A DNA stretch of 64,000 nucleotides from Salinibacterium sp. PAMC 21357 (GCF_000247645.1 NZ_AHWA01000002.1:615709-679708); one strand, 5' to 3'; shown: positions 1-9,750, counted from the first letter of the stretch. Notes: generated by a model not told the origin, from the sequence alone. Translations and numbers: made by a program.

Positions 1-1
1 G

Positions 2-547
2 CGGCTACCGAATCTCGTCACCCTCTCGATCGGTGCGCTCCTCGTAGCGACGCTCAGCGGATGCGTTCCCTCCGAACCAGCACCGCCCCAGCCGAGCGCG
101 AGCTTCGCTGCGCCCTACGCGAGCGACGAAGAGGCGCTGGCTGCGGCTGAAGAGGCTTACGGGGAGTACATCCGCGTCATCCTCGGCACTTACCGTCGAG
201 AAGCGACTGATCCGAACCCGCTTAGCTCCGTCGCGAGTGGTGACCATCTAGCGGAATTGCTGCTCGAGTTCGAAGAGCGCATCTCCGACGGCAGGTACAT
301 TCTCGGAGATGAGTCTTTCGATCAAGTGGTCCTCCAGCGATACTCGCGAGATGCTTCGCCCTACGAAGTTATCGCGGTATATCTCTGTGATGATTTATCC
401 GGCCTCGAGATCTTTCGCGGTGACGATAAAATCGGACCAGAGAAGCCGCTATCCCCTATGACCATGCAGATAGTTTTCGATTTCGACCCCGATTCGAAGA
501 GGTTGCTGGTGTCTGCGCGTGATATCTGGAATACAGACGCATGCTGA
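2..547 (+). CDS. Putative lipoprotein, 5' end outside window
   Basis: The open frame runs from the window edge and has no start codon inside it. The visible N-terminus is a hydrophobic segment ending in a lipobox (TLSGC, Cys codon at 62-64), so the product is probably exported and lipid-anchored. The mature part, about 160 residues, begins with a Pro/Ala/Ser-rich linker and continues with an acidic, soluble-looking domain that I do not recognise. The stop overlaps the start of the next gene by 7 nt (ATGCTGA), so the two are probably co-transcribed and translationally coupled. Only a few residues are likely to be missing upstream. Confidence 0.7.
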   Translation, partial: RLPNLVTLSIGALLVATLSGCVPSEPAPPQPSASFAAPYASDEEALAAAEEAYGEYIRVILGTYRREATDPNPLSSVASGDHLAELLLEFEERISDGRYILGDESFDQVVLQRYSRDASPYEVIAVYLCDDLSGLEIFRGDDKIGPEKPLSPMTMQIVFDFDPDSKRLLVSARDIWNTDAC

Positions 548-1374
548 AAGGACCTAATTCCGCGCTAGGGATTCTTTTTCTACTCGCGGCCCCGGTAGTG
601 AGCGTCTTCGTCATTGCGACGCCAGTTTATGCCTGCAGCCTCGAAGCTAACGTAGCTGGAGGGTGTCCAACATCGAGCGCTGAAGGTGACTCGGTCGAGT
701 TAGGCGCAACACAACAGGTGCCAGGATCCAGCGAACCTAACCTCGGCAGCTACTACGGCACCACCGACGGCGTCGCGTACATCGCGGTCGACAACACCCT
801 CGACAGCGTCGAGGACTCCTGGTGTGACATCCAGCGCATCGAGTGCGTCCCGTGGACTCCCCCGGCCGACGACGTATCCGGCGTCATCGGCCCCATCACG
901 ATCTCCGACATCGCCACCTTTCGCCCACAGCCACCGACTGCGGGAATGCAACCCAACCAGTGGATGATCGTTGGCCTCGACACCAACTTCTACGCCACCG
1001 CATCCGCCCACATTATTGATGGCACCCTGTTCGGCGGCACCGCCCAAGTTCGCTTCACCCCGGTGAGCTACCGCTGGCAATACGGCGACGGCCACACCGC
1101 CACCACGAGCAATCCCGGCAGAACCTGGGCCCAGTCCCGAATAGCGGAATTCGACCCGACCCCCACCAGTCACGTTTACGAAGAACCCGGCAACTACAGC
1201 ATCACGCTTGCCGTAACTTACGCCGCCGAGTACCGCGTCGCCGGCAGCAACTGGCAGACCGTCGTCGGCACCATCACCATCGTCGCGCCACCGCTCTCCG
1301 CGACCGCAGGCCACGCGACCACTGTGCTCGTCGATAAAGACTGTCTCGCGAACCCCTCCGGTGTCGGCTGCTAG
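541..1374 (+). CDS. Secreted protein with PKD-like domain
   Basis: 277 residues. The N-terminus has a signal-peptide-like hydrophobic stretch (about residues 8-30, ending near VYACS). A C-terminal segment (about residues 165-250) carries PKD-domain features: a WQYGDGH core near 180-186 and HVYEEPGNYSITLAVTY near 211-227, the usual end of a PKD beta-sandwich. PKD domains are extracellular and mediate adhesion or protein contacts. The gene follows the lipoprotein gene with a 7-nt overlap, which suggests a small envelope operon. No catalytic motif is visible and the precise role is unknown. Confidence 0.75.
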   Translation: MLKGPNSALGILFLLAAPVVSVFVIATPVYACSLEANVAGGCPTSSAEGDSVELGATQQVPGSSEPNLGSYYGTTDGVAYIAVDNTLDSVEDSWCDIQRIECVPWTPPADDVSGVIGPITISDIATFRPQPPTAGMQPNQWMIVGLDTNFYATASAHIIDGTLFGGTAQVRFTPVSYRWQYGDGHTATTSNPGRTWAQSRIAEFDPTPTSHVYEEPGNYSITLAVTYAAEYRVAGSNWQTVVGTITIVAPPLSATAGHATTVLVDKDCLANPSGVGC

Positions 1375-1393
1375 CGACGTGAATCGGTCAACA

Positions 1394-1425
1394 GCACCGG
1401 CACCGGCACCGGCACCGGCACCGGC
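1394..1425. repeat. GCACCG hexanucleotide tandem repeat (5 copies)
   Basis: Five perfect copies of a GCACCG unit plus a partial copy lie just downstream of the PKD-protein stop codon, in the gap before the convergent methyltransferase gene. In the reading frame of the upstream gene it lies beyond the stop. It is a simple-sequence tract prone to slippage. Confidence 0.85.
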
Positions 1426-1452
1426 GAGACATTAGCTCGCCCCAATCGCCGT

Positions 1453-2243
1453 CTAGACGCGCGCAAGAATCTCTCCGTGCGGCATCGCCATCCATCCCTC
1501 GGGCGAATCCGCCCACTCACGCCACGCACTACTAATCTGCTGCAACACTTCCTGAGTCGCGAATAACTTACTCAGAGCATCCGACGCAAACGCCGACTCA
1601 ACACTCGCGCCTCCCACATGCTGCCCCACCATTCGCGGTCGGTGTCATCCGAGAAGTTCCAGACGGATGCTGTGACCGTCAGATCGGTCAGCCCGGCCTG
1701 GAACGCCCACGCCTTCAACCGACGCCCGGCGTTCGGCTCTCCCCCGTTGCTGCGGTGCACGGCGTCATACAGCTCCGCCCAGACGCGAAGTCCCGGCAGC
1801 TCGGGGAAGCAAATGGTTCCCGCGTAGTCCACATCGCGCACCGCAATCAACCCACCCGGTTTGGCCACACGCTTCATCTCCACGAGAGCCGCGACCGGAT
1901 CACCCAAATGTTGCAACGTCTGGTGCGAATGCACGAGATCGAAACTGTTGTCATCGAACGGCAGTGCATACGCGTCGCCCACAATAAAACTCAAGTTGTC
2001 GGCGGTGAAAGCCGAGGCTTTTTCTAGGACCGCGGCAGCGGCATCCAGCCCCACGACACGACCAGGTGCCAGTCGTTCGGCAAACTCGGCGGTGATGGTG
2101 CCCGGACCACACCCGATATCGAGCAGTGATAGCCCCACCTCAAGGTGCGGTTCGAAGTACGCCGCCGAATTAGCGATCGTGCGCCACGTGTGCGACTTCA
2201 AAACGCTTTCATGATGGCCGTGGGTATAACGTTCGTTACTCAT
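1453..2243 (-). pseudogene. Class I SAM-dependent methyltransferase, frameshifted near 3' end
   Basis: The N-terminal and central parts match a class I methyltransferase: SAM-binding motif LDIGCGPGTI, acidic motif VVGLDAAAAVL, and SHQTLQHLGDP, as in UbiE/Methyltransf_11 proteins. The start is taken at MSNERYTHGH (2243). The uninterrupted frame stops at 1572 after the anomalous tail SRRLRRML. Shifting frame around 1597-1602 recovers about 47 further residues typical of the family end (SAFASDALSKLF, then WREWADSPEGWMAMPHG), with a stop at 1453. Adding one base restores a 263-residue protein. It is therefore either a recent pseudogene or a sequence error. It is divergent from the M3 peptidase gene, 23 bp away. 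The substrate cannot be told. Confidence 0.8.
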
Positions 2244-2266
2244 ACTGACGAGAATAGAGTGGATGC

Positions 2267-4291
2267 ATGACCAACCCTTTCTTTGAGCCAAGCACGCAGC
2301 CTTTCGGCATGCCCCCATTTGCCGATATCGAAGACGAGCACTATGCGCCCGCGTTCGAGAAAGGCATGGCTGAGCAACTGGCAGAGATTGAGGCGATCAC
2401 CTCACAGGCGGATGCTCCGACGTTCGAAAACACCATGATTCCGCTCGAGACAAGCGGGCAGCTTCTCACTCGGGTCGCGATTGTGTTTTTCAATAAGACC
2501 TCTGCCGATGGCGATGCAGCGTCGGATGCTCTCGAGGAGGTCATTGCGCCGAAACTTGCCGCCCACAACGATGCCATCAGTCTCGACAGCGCGCTCTACG
2601 CCCGCATCAGCACGATCCGTGATGGTCTTGAGTCGACTGAGTTGGATGCCGAAGCTCGCTACCTAGTTGAACGCTATTTCACGGAGTACACGCTTGCCGG
2701 CGCGGGCCTTACCGCGGATGCGAAGGCGACGTTGCGCGACTACAACTCGCGGCTTTCGAGCCTCACGACGAAGTTCGAGAAAAACTTGTTGGCCGATACC
2801 AACGATCTTGCCGTGGTGCTCGACAGCATTGATGAGCTCGACGGTTTGGGTGCGTCAGAAATCTCGGCCGCCGCGAGTGCGGCGAATGACCGCGGGCTCA
2901 CGGGCAAGTACCTGATTTCCCTCATCTTGCCTACGAGCCAACCGCACCTTTCGGTATTGAATAACGCTGACGTGCGCGGCCGTGTTTTGGCAGCGTCACG
3001 TGCACGCGGCATCCGCGGAGGCAAGTTTGACAACCGCGCTCTCGTTCTCGAGATCGCCCAGGTTCGTGCTCAGCGTGCGGCCCTCTTGGGCTTTGAGAGC
3101 CACGCAGCGTGGGTTACCGCTGATGAGACCGCACAGAACCCTCAGCGAGTCACCGACATGCTCGGCAAGCTCGCTCCAGCGGCGGCACGCAACGCTCGCG
3201 AAGAACACGCAGCACTTGAAAAGCTGGCGGGCACCGAGGTAACGGCGGCGGATTGGGCCTTCTACTCCGAGAAGGTACGTGCCGAGAAGTACAACGTCGA
3301 CACGACCCAGATGCGCCCGTATTTCGAGGCCGAGCGGGTGCTGCGCGACGGTGTTTTCTTTGCGGCGACCAAGCTCTATGGCGTGACGTTCAGTGAGCGT
3401 TATGACCTGCCCACCTATCACCCCGAGGTTCGTGTCTTTGAGGTCACGAATGAGGATGGCACCGAGGTTGGCCTTTACACTCTCGATCTCTACACTCGTG
3501 ATTCCAAGCGCGGCGGAGCGTGGATGAACTCGCTCATTTCGCAGTCTGATCTGCTCGGGCATCCGGTTATCGTCACCAACAACTTGAACGTGCCGAAGCC
3601 AGCAGCGGGCGAAACGACACTCCTTACTTTCGACGAGGTCAATACGCTATTCCACGAGTTCGGCCATGCCCTGCACGGGCTTTTCGCTCGGGTCACTTAC
3701 CCCAAGTTCGCGGGCACCAACACGTACCGCGACTTTGTCGAGTTTCCGAGTCAGGTGAATGAGATGTGGATGCTCTGGCCCGAGGTACTCGACAACTATG
3801 CCAAGCACTATGAGACCGGCGAACCGATGCCCCACGAAATTGTGGAGCGTCTTCAGGCAAGCGCGGCGTTCAATGAGGGGTTCCTGACAAGCGAGTATCT
3901 GGCGGCGGCCCTCATTGACCAGGCCTGGCACGGTATCGGCGCCGACGACGAGGTGACGGATGTTAGTGCTTTCGAGGCGCAGGCTCTTGCCGCAGTTGGC
4001 CTCGATAACCCGGCTGTACCATCACGCTACTCGAGCACGTACTTTCAGCACATCTTCGCGAATTCTGCCTACGATGCCGGCTACTACTCCTACATCTGGA
4101 GTGAAGTTTTGGATGCTGACACCGTTGAATGGTTCACCGCGAATGGCGGACTTTCGCGCAGCAATGGCGACCGCTTTCGCGCGCTGCTCCTCGGTGTTGG
4201 TGGGTCGAAGAATCCGCTCGAAGCATTCCGTGACTTCCGCGGTCAAGACGCCGAATTGCAGCCACTGTTGAATCGTCGCGGACTGAACTAG
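2267..4291 (+). CDS. dcp: M3 family metallopeptidase (peptidyl-dipeptidase Dcp / oligopeptidase A type)
   Basis: 674 residues, the usual length of the Dcp/PrlC group of M3 zinc peptidases. The catalytic HEFGH motif is at residues 463-467 (FHEFGHALHGLF), followed about 25 residues later by the region of the third zinc ligand (YRDFVEFPSQVNEMW). The N-terminal helical part and the C-terminal YNAGYYSY-like segment (YDAGYYSYIWSEV) fit the family. It is a cytoplasmic enzyme that degrades oligopeptides released by larger proteases. The ATG at 2267 is only 23 bp from the divergent methyltransferase start, so promoters must overlap or the transcripts be nearly leaderless. Confidence 0.93.
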   Translation: MTNPFFEPSTQPFGMPPFADIEDEHYAPAFEKGMAEQLAEIEAITSQADAPTFENTMIPLETSGQLLTRVAIVFFNKTSADGDAASDALEEVIAPKLAAHNDAISLDSALYARISTIRDGLESTELDAEARYLVERYFTEYTLAGAGLTADAKATLRDYNSRLSSLTTKFEKNLLADTNDLAVVLDSIDELDGLGASEISAAASAANDRGLTGKYLISLILPTSQPHLSVLNNADVRGRVLAASRARGIRGGKFDNRALVLEIAQVRAQRAALLGFESHAAWVTADETAQNPQRVTDMLGKLAPAAARNAREEHAALEKLAGTEVTAADWAFYSEKVRAEKYNVDTTQMRPYFEAERVLRDGVFFAATKLYGVTFSERYDLPTYHPEVRVFEVTNEDGTEVGLYTLDLYTRDSKRGGAWMNSLISQSDLLGHPVIVTNNLNVPKPAAGETTLLTFDEVNTLFHEFGHALHGLFARVTYPKFAGTNTYRDFVEFPSQVNEMWMLWPEVLDNYAKHYETGEPMPHEIVERLQASAAFNEGFLTSEYLAAALIDQAWHGIGADDEVTDVSAFEAQALAAVGLDNPAVPSRYSSTYFQHIFANSAYDAGYYSYIWSEVLDADTVEWFTANGGLSRSNGDRFRALLLGVGGSKNPLEAFRDFRGQDAELQPLLNRRGLN

Positions 4292-4300
4292 CCAGTGCGT

Positions 4301-4330
4301 GTGGTGGCGGCGGCCTCACTTCGCCACCAC
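4301..4330 (+). terminator. Hairpin after dcp
   Basis: A 9-bp perfect stem (GTGGTGGCG, 4301-4309; CGCCACCAC, 4322-4330) with a 12-nt loop starts 10 nt after the dcp stop. There is no T-tract, so it may be an actinobacterial I-shaped terminator. Confidence 0.45.
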
Positions 4331-4778
4331 GCCCAAGGGGCTCGCCCGGTTGGCTCCCGTCTTGCCGCAACGCCCGCACCGCGTTGGGCGAAAGCGGTTG
4401 TCGCTTCCGCACGTTACGCCGGGCCTCGACAGCGGATTATTGTGCCCAATCCACAAAAATTGGTGAAAACCTTTCGCAAACACCACTCAGAGGGCAGAAT
4501 AGTCCCGGTCGCGTTCCGCGCAGCCCCTCATTCTTAGACGTCATCTAGCACGATGCCCTGAGGGCGATCCGATTGCAGCCTTACCCGAATCTGACTGCGA
4601 TCCATTTGCCCAGCGTGATCGCCCTCAGGAACATCACTTGTCCAGCGCCAATCACTGACGCAACGCGAACCGCGCGTCGGCAGTACGCAATGACGTCATG
4701 ACGCGTCGCGTTATCGCACCAGCGCGCTGTCGTATGATCACGCAATCACGCAATCACGTCACAAAGCTAAGGGCGCTG
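4331..4778. other. Non-coding interval with long inverted repeat
   Basis: No convincing gene lies between dcp and the end of clpX. The interval holds a perfect 13-bp inverted repeat (4557-4569 and 4617-4629, CCTGAGGGCGATC with its complement) around a 47-nt loop that itself contains an imperfect GATTGCAG/CTGCGATC pairing. It also holds a 10-bp palindrome (ATGACGTCAT, 4690-4699) and short CACGCAAT repeats near 4740-4755. The long inverted repeat could form an extended hairpin in RNA. Confidence 0.5.
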
Positions 4779-6056
4779 TTAGGCCGACTTCTCTTCACGC
4801 AACAATTCGCGCGGGATGATCGTCGGTGCGGCATTCTCCAACACAGCAGCCTTGGTGACGATCACGCGACCAACAGTCTCATCCGAGGGAACATCGAACA
4901 TGATCGGTCCGAGAACTTCTTCGAGGATCGCCCGCAGACCACGAGCACCGGTCTGGCGAAGAACGGCGAGATCCGCGATCGATTCCAAAGCGTCACGTTC
5001 GAACTCGAGCTCAACGCCATCGATCTCGAACATGCGCTGGTACTGACGCACTAGGGCGTTCTTGGGCGTCGTGAGAATGTCCATGAGCGCGACCTGGTCG
5101 AGCTGGGTTACCGTGGTGACCACGGGGAGCCGACCGATGAATTCAGGGATCAGACCAAACTTGTGAAGGTCTTCCGGCAGAACTTCGCCGAAGAGGTTAA
5201 CGTCGTCACCTTTGCTGTGGAGCGGGGCGCCGAAGCCGATGCCCTTCTTGCCAGCACGGTTCGAGATGATCTCTTCAAGCCCGGCAAAAGCTCCTGCCAC
5301 GATGAAGAGCACGTTCGTCGTGTCGACCTGAATGAATTCTTGGTGCGGATGCTTGCGGCCACCCTGCGGCGGAACGGAGGCGACAGTGCCTTCCAAAATC
5401 TTGAGTAGAGCCTGCTGCACGCCCTCGCCCGATACGTCGCGAGTGATCGACGGGTTTTCCGCCTTGCGGGCGATCTTGTCGATCTCGTCGATGTAAATGA
5501 TGCCGGTCTCGGCACGCTTGACGTCATAGTCAGCGGCCTGAATGAGCTTGAGGAGAATGTTTTCAACATCCTCGCCGACGTAACCGGCTTCGGTCAGTGC
5601 TGTGGCATCCGCAACGGCGAATGGCACGTTCAGTCGCTTGGCGAGAGTCTGCGCAAGATAGGTTTTTCCGCAACCGGTCGGGCCGATCAACAGAATGTTT
5701 GACTTGGCGATCTCGACGTCATCGATGAGGGCATCAGCCGACGTGATGGTGTTGCGAGCACGCACGCGCTTGTAGTGGTTATAGACGGCAACAGAGAGAG
5801 CACGTTTGGCTGCCTCTTGGCCAATGACGTATTCCTCAAGGAACGCATAGATCTCGCGGGGCTTGGGCAGGTCGAATTCACTCGATGCCTCTTCGCCGGC
5901 TTCTGCCAGTCGCTCTTCAATGATCTCGTTACACAGATCTACGCACTCATCGCAGATATAGACGCCGGGACCGGCAATCAGCTGCTGTACCTGCTTTTGG
6001 CTTTTGCCGCAGAAGGAACACTTGAGCAGGTCCGCGCTTTCCCCAATTCGGGCCAT
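4779..6056 (-). CDS. clpX: ATP-dependent Clp protease ATPase subunit ClpX
   Basis: 425 residues, normal for ClpX. The N-terminal zinc-binding domain has Cys13, Cys16, Cys35 and Cys38 (CSFC, CDEC). The AAA+ core has Walker A GPTGCGKT, Walker [11 protein letters not shown], and the GIGF segment (KKGIGFGAP) that forms the ClpP-docking loop. It unfolds substrates and feeds them to the ClpP1P2 peptidase. It lies on the same strand as clpP2-clpP1, but a copper-handling operon on the opposite strand separates them, so it needs its own promoter. Confidence 0.97.
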   Translation of the reverse strand: MARIGESADLLKCSFCGKSQKQVQQLIAGPGVYICDECVDLCNEIIEERLAEAGEEASSEFDLPKPREIYAFLEEYVIGQEAAKRALSVAVYNHYKRVRARNTITSADALIDDVEIAKSNILLIGPTGCGKTYLAQTLAKRLNVPFAVADATALTEAGYVGEDVENILLKLIQAADYDVKRAETGIIYIDEIDKIARKAENPSITRDVSGEGVQQALLKILEGTVASVPPQGGRKHPHQEFIQVDTTNVLFIVAGAFAGLEEIISNRAGKKGIGFGAPLHSKGDDVNLFGEVLPEDLHKFGLIPEFIGRLPVVTTVTQLDQVALMDILTTPKNALVRQYQRMFEIDGVELEFERDALESIADLAVLRQTGARGLRAILEEVLGPIMFDVPSDETVGRVIVTKAAVLENAAPTIIPRELLREEKSA

Positions 6057-6248
6057 GCCGGTTCCTCTCCTTGAGTAAATACCTTGATTACGAGCCTAAC
6101 CCGATATTCAGGCACTCTCTGTCACCATTACAAGCGGAATTTCGGCGCGTCGAAGCTTGGGCCATCCCGTGGGCAACTGACCAAGCGAATCTGCCCACGG
6201 ATACGAACTAGAGTTTAAGAGTTCGCCGCAAATGAGAGAAGGAGCCCC

Positions 6249-6827
6249 ATGCATTCCCGTGCCATGCGCGTGCTTCGTGGAAGTGCAGCAGCTTTCTTTG
6301 CCACCCTCGCCGCAGCTCTCTCTCATCTTTTTGCTGGTGGAGTTTCCCCGTCACTATTTGGCATGGCAATCTCGCTAGTCATTTCAGTTGCCGTGTGCAC
6401 GTTGCTCGCCGGGAGAACTGTGTCACTTGCGCGGCTCACTGTGGCGATCGTTGTCAGCCAGACCCTCTACCACACCTTGTTCAGCACTATGCTCGCGCCG
6501 GATGGCATTGCACGTCATGACATGTCGCTGATGTCGGCGAACTTCAGTTCTGTTACGCAGAGTGCCGGTTCGGTCATGTCGCTCTCGCACCTAGGTGCTG
6601 CCGTTGTCACTATCATCATGTTCCGTTACGCCGAGGTCGCGTTCTGGGGTCTTCTCACCACGGCACGGCTGTTCCTGGCACGGCTTCTCACCCCCGTTGT
6701 CGCGATCGCTGTGCGAACAGCTCGTGTTCCCCTCCCTGAACAAGTGCTTCACCTCGCACCGTTTGCCTCCCGTTTTCTCTCAACGATGCGCTATCGCGGC
6801 CCACCCGTCGCGACTACCGCGGCTTAG
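6249..6827 (+). CDS. Multi-pass membrane protein of copper-handling cluster
   Basis: 192 residues with about four or five hydrophobic segments and an external-looking Met/His-containing loop (residues about 80-110, with MLAPDGIARHDMSLMS). I do not recognise a named family. It is the first gene of a plus-strand set followed by a YcnI/DUF1775 protein and a CopC-domain protein, so a role in copper uptake, sensing or delivery is inferred from context only. GAAGGAG ends 5 nt before the ATG. A GTG or ATG further in is less well placed. Confidence 0.7.
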   Translation: MHSRAMRVLRGSAAAFFATLAAALSHLFAGGVSPSLFGMAISLVISVAVCTLLAGRTVSLARLTVAIVVSQTLYHTLFSTMLAPDGIARHDMSLMSANFSSVTQSAGSVMSLSHLGAAVVTIIMFRYAEVAFWGLLTTARLFLARLLTPVVAIAVRTARVPLPEQVLHLAPFASRFLSTMRYRGPPVATTAA

Positions 6828-6884
6828 CCCGCACAGCATCCCATTACTTTCGTCGCACACTCGCGACCCTTCAGAGAGACCGAA

Positions 6885-7625
6885 ATGACTATTTTCAATA
6901 AAGCTGCCTTCACAAAATCTGCCCTCGCCCTCGCGGCAGGAGCCACCCTGGCGATTGCTGCCCCATTGGCCGCAATTGCCCACGTATCGATCGACCCGGG
7001 GCAAGCCGAAGCTGGGTCGTATGCACTCATCACGGTCAAGGTTCCGAATGAGTCAGAAACTGAGAAAACTAACCGGGTAGAGCTCAAATTGCCCACCGAC
7101 ACCCCGTTCACGAGTGTGCGCTTTGTTCCGGTTCCCGGTTGGGACGCCGAGCTTGTGCGCAGCGAGCTTCCTGAGCCCGTCATGGTCGGCGAAGCCGAAG
7201 TTACTGAAGCCGTGACGTCGATCATCTGGACGGCCCAGGCTGGTTCAGAGCTCGGTGACGGTGCGCTTCTGCTCTTGCCTGTCTCGCTCGGCCCCGTACC
7301 CGACGTTGGCAGCATTGTGCTCGTCGCAGACCAGACGTACACCGATGGTTCAGTCGTGAGCTGGAGTGAAACCGAAGAGGGCGCGGAAAAGCCCGCCCCT
7401 GTGCTCTACATCAATGACGCGCCAGTTGACCATCACGATGCTGCCGCAACTGACGAAGACGCCAACGGCGCCGACGACAGCCACGATGAAATGGCGACAA
7501 GTGACAATGCTGACACAGCAAACGGCAGTGACCCTGTCGCACGCGGTCTCGGAATTGCTGGACTCATTGCTGGACTCGCAGCGGCGGTCATGGCCTTCGC
7601 CTTCCGTCGCCCAACCAGCAAGTAG
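6885..7625 (+). CDS. ycnI: YcnI/DUF1775 family copper-binding protein
   Basis: 246 residues: signal peptide (about 1-30), a DUF1775 cupredoxin-like domain, a Asp/Ala-rich linker (about 180-215) and a C-terminal membrane anchor (about 219-240, followed by RR). After the signal peptide the mature chain would begin near AHVSIDPGQAEAG, placing a His at or next to the new N-terminus. This is the position known to bind copper in YcnI proteins. The neighbouring copC gene starts 8 nt downstream, so the pair is probably co-translated. It acts outside the membrane. Confidence 0.88.
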   Translation: MTIFNKAAFTKSALALAAGATLAIAAPLAAIAHVSIDPGQAEAGSYALITVKVPNESETEKTNRVELKLPTDTPFTSVRFVPVPGWDAELVRSELPEPVMVGEAEVTEAVTSIIWTAQAGSELGDGALLLLPVSLGPVPDVGSIVLVADQTYTDGSVVSWSETEEGAEKPAPVLYINDAPVDHHDAAATDEDANGADDSHDEMATSDNADTANGSDPVARGLGIAGLIAGLAAAVMAFAFRRPTSK

Positions 7626-7633
7626 CTCCTCAA

Positions 7634-8257
7634 ATGCGTCGAATTACTCGCACCGGCGCTGCGCTCAGCGCGGCCATGATTGCAGCCCTCGTGCTGCTCG
7701 TGGCCGCGCCTGCGTACGCCCACAACTACCTAGTTACGAGCAATCCTGAAGAGGGCTCGACCATTACCGAGTTGCCGGCTGAATTCTCAGTGACCACGAA
7801 CGACACCCTGCTGGACCTTTCCGGAGATGCTGGCGGCTTCGCCATCCAGATCACCAACGATTCGGGAGAATACTTCGGTGACGGATGCTTCGCCATCCGA
7901 GATGCAACGCTCTCTACTGGCGCGGCGCTCGGAGCAGCTGGCGACTACCGCATGGAGTGGCAGGTTGTCTCTGCAGATGGTCACACGATCTCGGGAGAGG
8001 TCGGATTCGACTGGCAGCCCGATTCCAGCCAAACGCTCTCGGAGGGCTTCACCGCTCCCCCTGCGTGTGGTGGAGGAACTCTCGACGAGGCCACACCGGA
8101 ACCAGACGAAGCATCCTCCAGTGCTGATGCGGTCTCCACGGTCGATGCGTCGACGGTGGTGCTGATCGCGTCTGCGATTGCTTTGGTGCTTGTTGCTGCC
8201 GTGGCGATCTTCTTGATCTCCGTGCGACGCAAGAAAACTGACGACACAAACGATTAG
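7634..8257 (+). CDS. copC: CopC-domain copper resistance/uptake protein
   Basis: 207 residues: signal peptide ending at APAYA, then a CopC/YobA beta-sandwich starting with HNYLVTSNPEEGS. The mature N-terminal His and the downstream VVSADGHTISGEVGF segment supply the Cu(II)-binding residues typical of the family. A C-terminal transmembrane helix (about residues 175-198) followed by RRKK anchors it. There is no fused CopD domain. It ends the copper operon and is followed by a strong hairpin. Function by family: periplasm-side copper carrier. Confidence 0.87.
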   Translation: MRRITRTGAALSAAMIAALVLLVAAPAYAHNYLVTSNPEEGSTITELPAEFSVTTNDTLLDLSGDAGGFAIQITNDSGEYFGDGCFAIRDATLSTGAALGAAGDYRMEWQVVSADGHTISGEVGFDWQPDSSQTLSEGFTAPPACGGGTLDEATPEPDEASSSADAVSTVDASTVVLIASAIALVLVAAVAIFLISVRRKKTDDTND

Positions 8258-8298
8258 TTTGTGACAACGACCGCTGACTCATATTGCCGGTCATTAAA

Positions 8299-8341
8299 CA
8301 ACTGAGGCGATCATCCATAGTTCGGATGATCGCCTCAGTTG
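8299..8341. terminator. Bidirectional terminator between copC and clpP2
   Basis: An 18-bp perfect stem (8299-8316 and 8324-8341, CAACTGAGGCGATCATCC with its complement) has a 7-nt loop. TGTTT follows on the plus side and an A-rich flank lies on the other. It sits between the convergent copC and clpP2 genes and can serve both. Confidence 0.85.
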
Positions 8342-8386
8342 TGTTTGCTCACTAGCGGCGCTGGGCCGCCAGTTCGTGTCGCGTTG

Positions 8387-9061
8387 TTAGCTCGTGATCG
8401 CTGGCAGCGTCTTGCGGCTGGTGAGCACCTGGTCAATAAGACCGTACTCAACAGCGTCAGCGGCGCTCAGGATCTTGTCGCGCTCGATGTCCTTGTTGAC
8501 CTGCTCGGCCGTACGATTCGAGTGGTGCGCCAGAGTCTCTTCGAGCCACGTGCGCATGCGCAGAATCTCGCGAGCCTGGATCTCAATGTCTGAGGCTTGG
8601 CTCGAGCCTTCTGAACCACCAGCGGGCTGGTGAATCATGATGCGAGCGTTGGGCAGAGCGAGACGCTTGCCCTTGGTTCCACCGGCGGTGATCACGGCAG
8701 CAGCCGAAGCTGCCTGACCTAGAACAACCGTCTGAATGTGGGGGCGGATGTACTGCATCGTGTCGTAGATCGCCGTCATCGCGGTGAACGAGCCACCGGG
8801 TGAGTTGATGTACATCACGATGTCGCGATCAGGGTCCTGGCTCTCGAGAACGAGAAGCTGAGCCATGACGTCGTCAGCCGAAGCGTCGTCAATTTGCACA
8901 CCCAAGAAGATGATGCGGTCTTCGAACAACTTCGCGTACGGGTCTTGACGCTTGTAGCCATAGGCCGTGCGCTCTTCGAACGTCGGCAGAATGTAGCGAG
9001 CATCGACATCCGGACGACCAATGCCGGCAGGCGCCTGTGCTCCGAGGTTGAAATTCGTCAT
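8387..9061 (-). CDS. clpP2: ATP-dependent Clp protease proteolytic subunit ClpP2
   Basis: 224 residues. The serine-protease triad is visible: nucleophile in GQAASAAAVI, His in ARIMIHQPAGG, and Asp in the IERDKILSAADAVEYGLID region. The extended N-terminus (FEERTAYGYKRQDPYAKLFEDRIIFLG) is typical of actinobacterial ClpP2, the ring that carries the ATPase-docking face. It follows clpP1 with a 2-nt gap. The two rings form a mixed tetradecamer working with ClpX or ClpC. Confidence 0.96.
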   Translation of the reverse strand: MTNFNLGAQAPAGIGRPDVDARYILPTFEERTAYGYKRQDPYAKLFEDRIIFLGVQIDDASADDVMAQLLVLESQDPDRDIVMYINSPGGSFTAMTAIYDTMQYIRPHIQTVVLGQAASAAAVITAGGTKGKRLALPNARIMIHQPAGGSEGSSQASDIEIQAREILRMRTWLEETLAHHSNRTAEQVNKDIERDKILSAADAVEYGLIDQVLTSRKTLPAITS

Positions 9062-9063
9062 TG

Positions 9064-9684
9064 CTAGTCCTTCTTGCTGGTGGCGTCGTTGTTGGATGCG
9101 CCCTCTTCGGTACCGCCGCCACCAACGACGTCGGACGCGAACTCGCGCAGGTGGTCAACAAAGCCGTACTCAAGTGCTTCACGTGCGGTGAACCAGTTGT
9201 CGCGGTCGTTGTCGATGAGAACCTGCTCAACGCTCTTGCCGGTCTGCTCAGCGGTGAGTTCAGCCATGCGCTTCTTCATGTCGAGGATGACGCCAGCCTG
9301 AGTTTGGATGTCAGCCGAGGTGCCGCCGAATCCGCCGGACGGCTGGTGCAAGAGCACTCGCGCGTTCGGGGTGATGTAGCGCTTGCCCTTGGTGCCTGAC
9401 GAGAGCAGGAACTGCCCCATCGAAGCGGCAAGGCCAATACCTACGGTGACGATGTCGTTCGGAACGAACTTCATCGTGTCGTAAATCGCCATACCCGCGG
9501 TGATTGAACCACCGGGCGAGTTGACGTACAGGTAGATGTCGCGCTTGGGGTCCTCTGCCGCGAGGAGCAAGATCTTTGCGCAGATCTCGTTCGCGTTTGA
9601 GTCCCGCACCTCTGAACCAAGCCAGATGATGCGATCTTTGAGGAGTTGGTCAAAAACACTTGAGACCAATGCCGGTTGGGCCAT
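9064..9684 (-). CDS. clpP1: ATP-dependent Clp protease proteolytic subunit ClpP1
   Basis: 206 residues. Catalytic Ser in [14 protein letters not shown], His in [14 protein letters not shown], and the conserved KRYITPNAR strand. It starts with [23 protein letters not shown], and a purine-rich stretch (ACGGAGC) precedes the start. First gene of the clpP1-clpP2 operon. A GTTCGC-N5-GC element about 70 nt upstream could be a ClgR site (see separate entry). Confidence 0.96.
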   Translation of the reverse strand: MAQPALVSSVFDQLLKDRIIWLGSEVRDSNANEICAKILLLAAEDPKRDIYLYVNSPGGSITAGMAIYDTMKFVPNDIVTVGIGLAASMGQFLLSSGTKGKRYITPNARVLLHQPSGGFGGTSADIQTQAGVILDMKKRMAELTAEQTGKSVEQVLIDNDRDNWFTAREALEYGFVDHLREFASDVVGGGGTEEGASNNDATSKKD

Positions 9685-9750
9685 TGTTGCGCTCCGTTTC
9701 AGTAATCGCTTGATAAGAATCTATCCCGTTACGGTGCGCGATTCTGGCTT

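Noticed and set aside
700..1314. Minus-strand 204-codon open frame opposite the PKD protein
   Set aside because: Gly/Val/Asp-rich antisense frame of a high-GC gene; the plus frame has a signal peptide and PKD motifs.
1394..1425. GCACCG repeat considered as a CRISPR or regulatory array
   Set aside because: Six-base unit without spacers; a simple-sequence tract.
6057..6248. Possible riboswitch or CsoR box before the copper operon
   Set aside because: No clear palindrome or known aptamer core could be made out.
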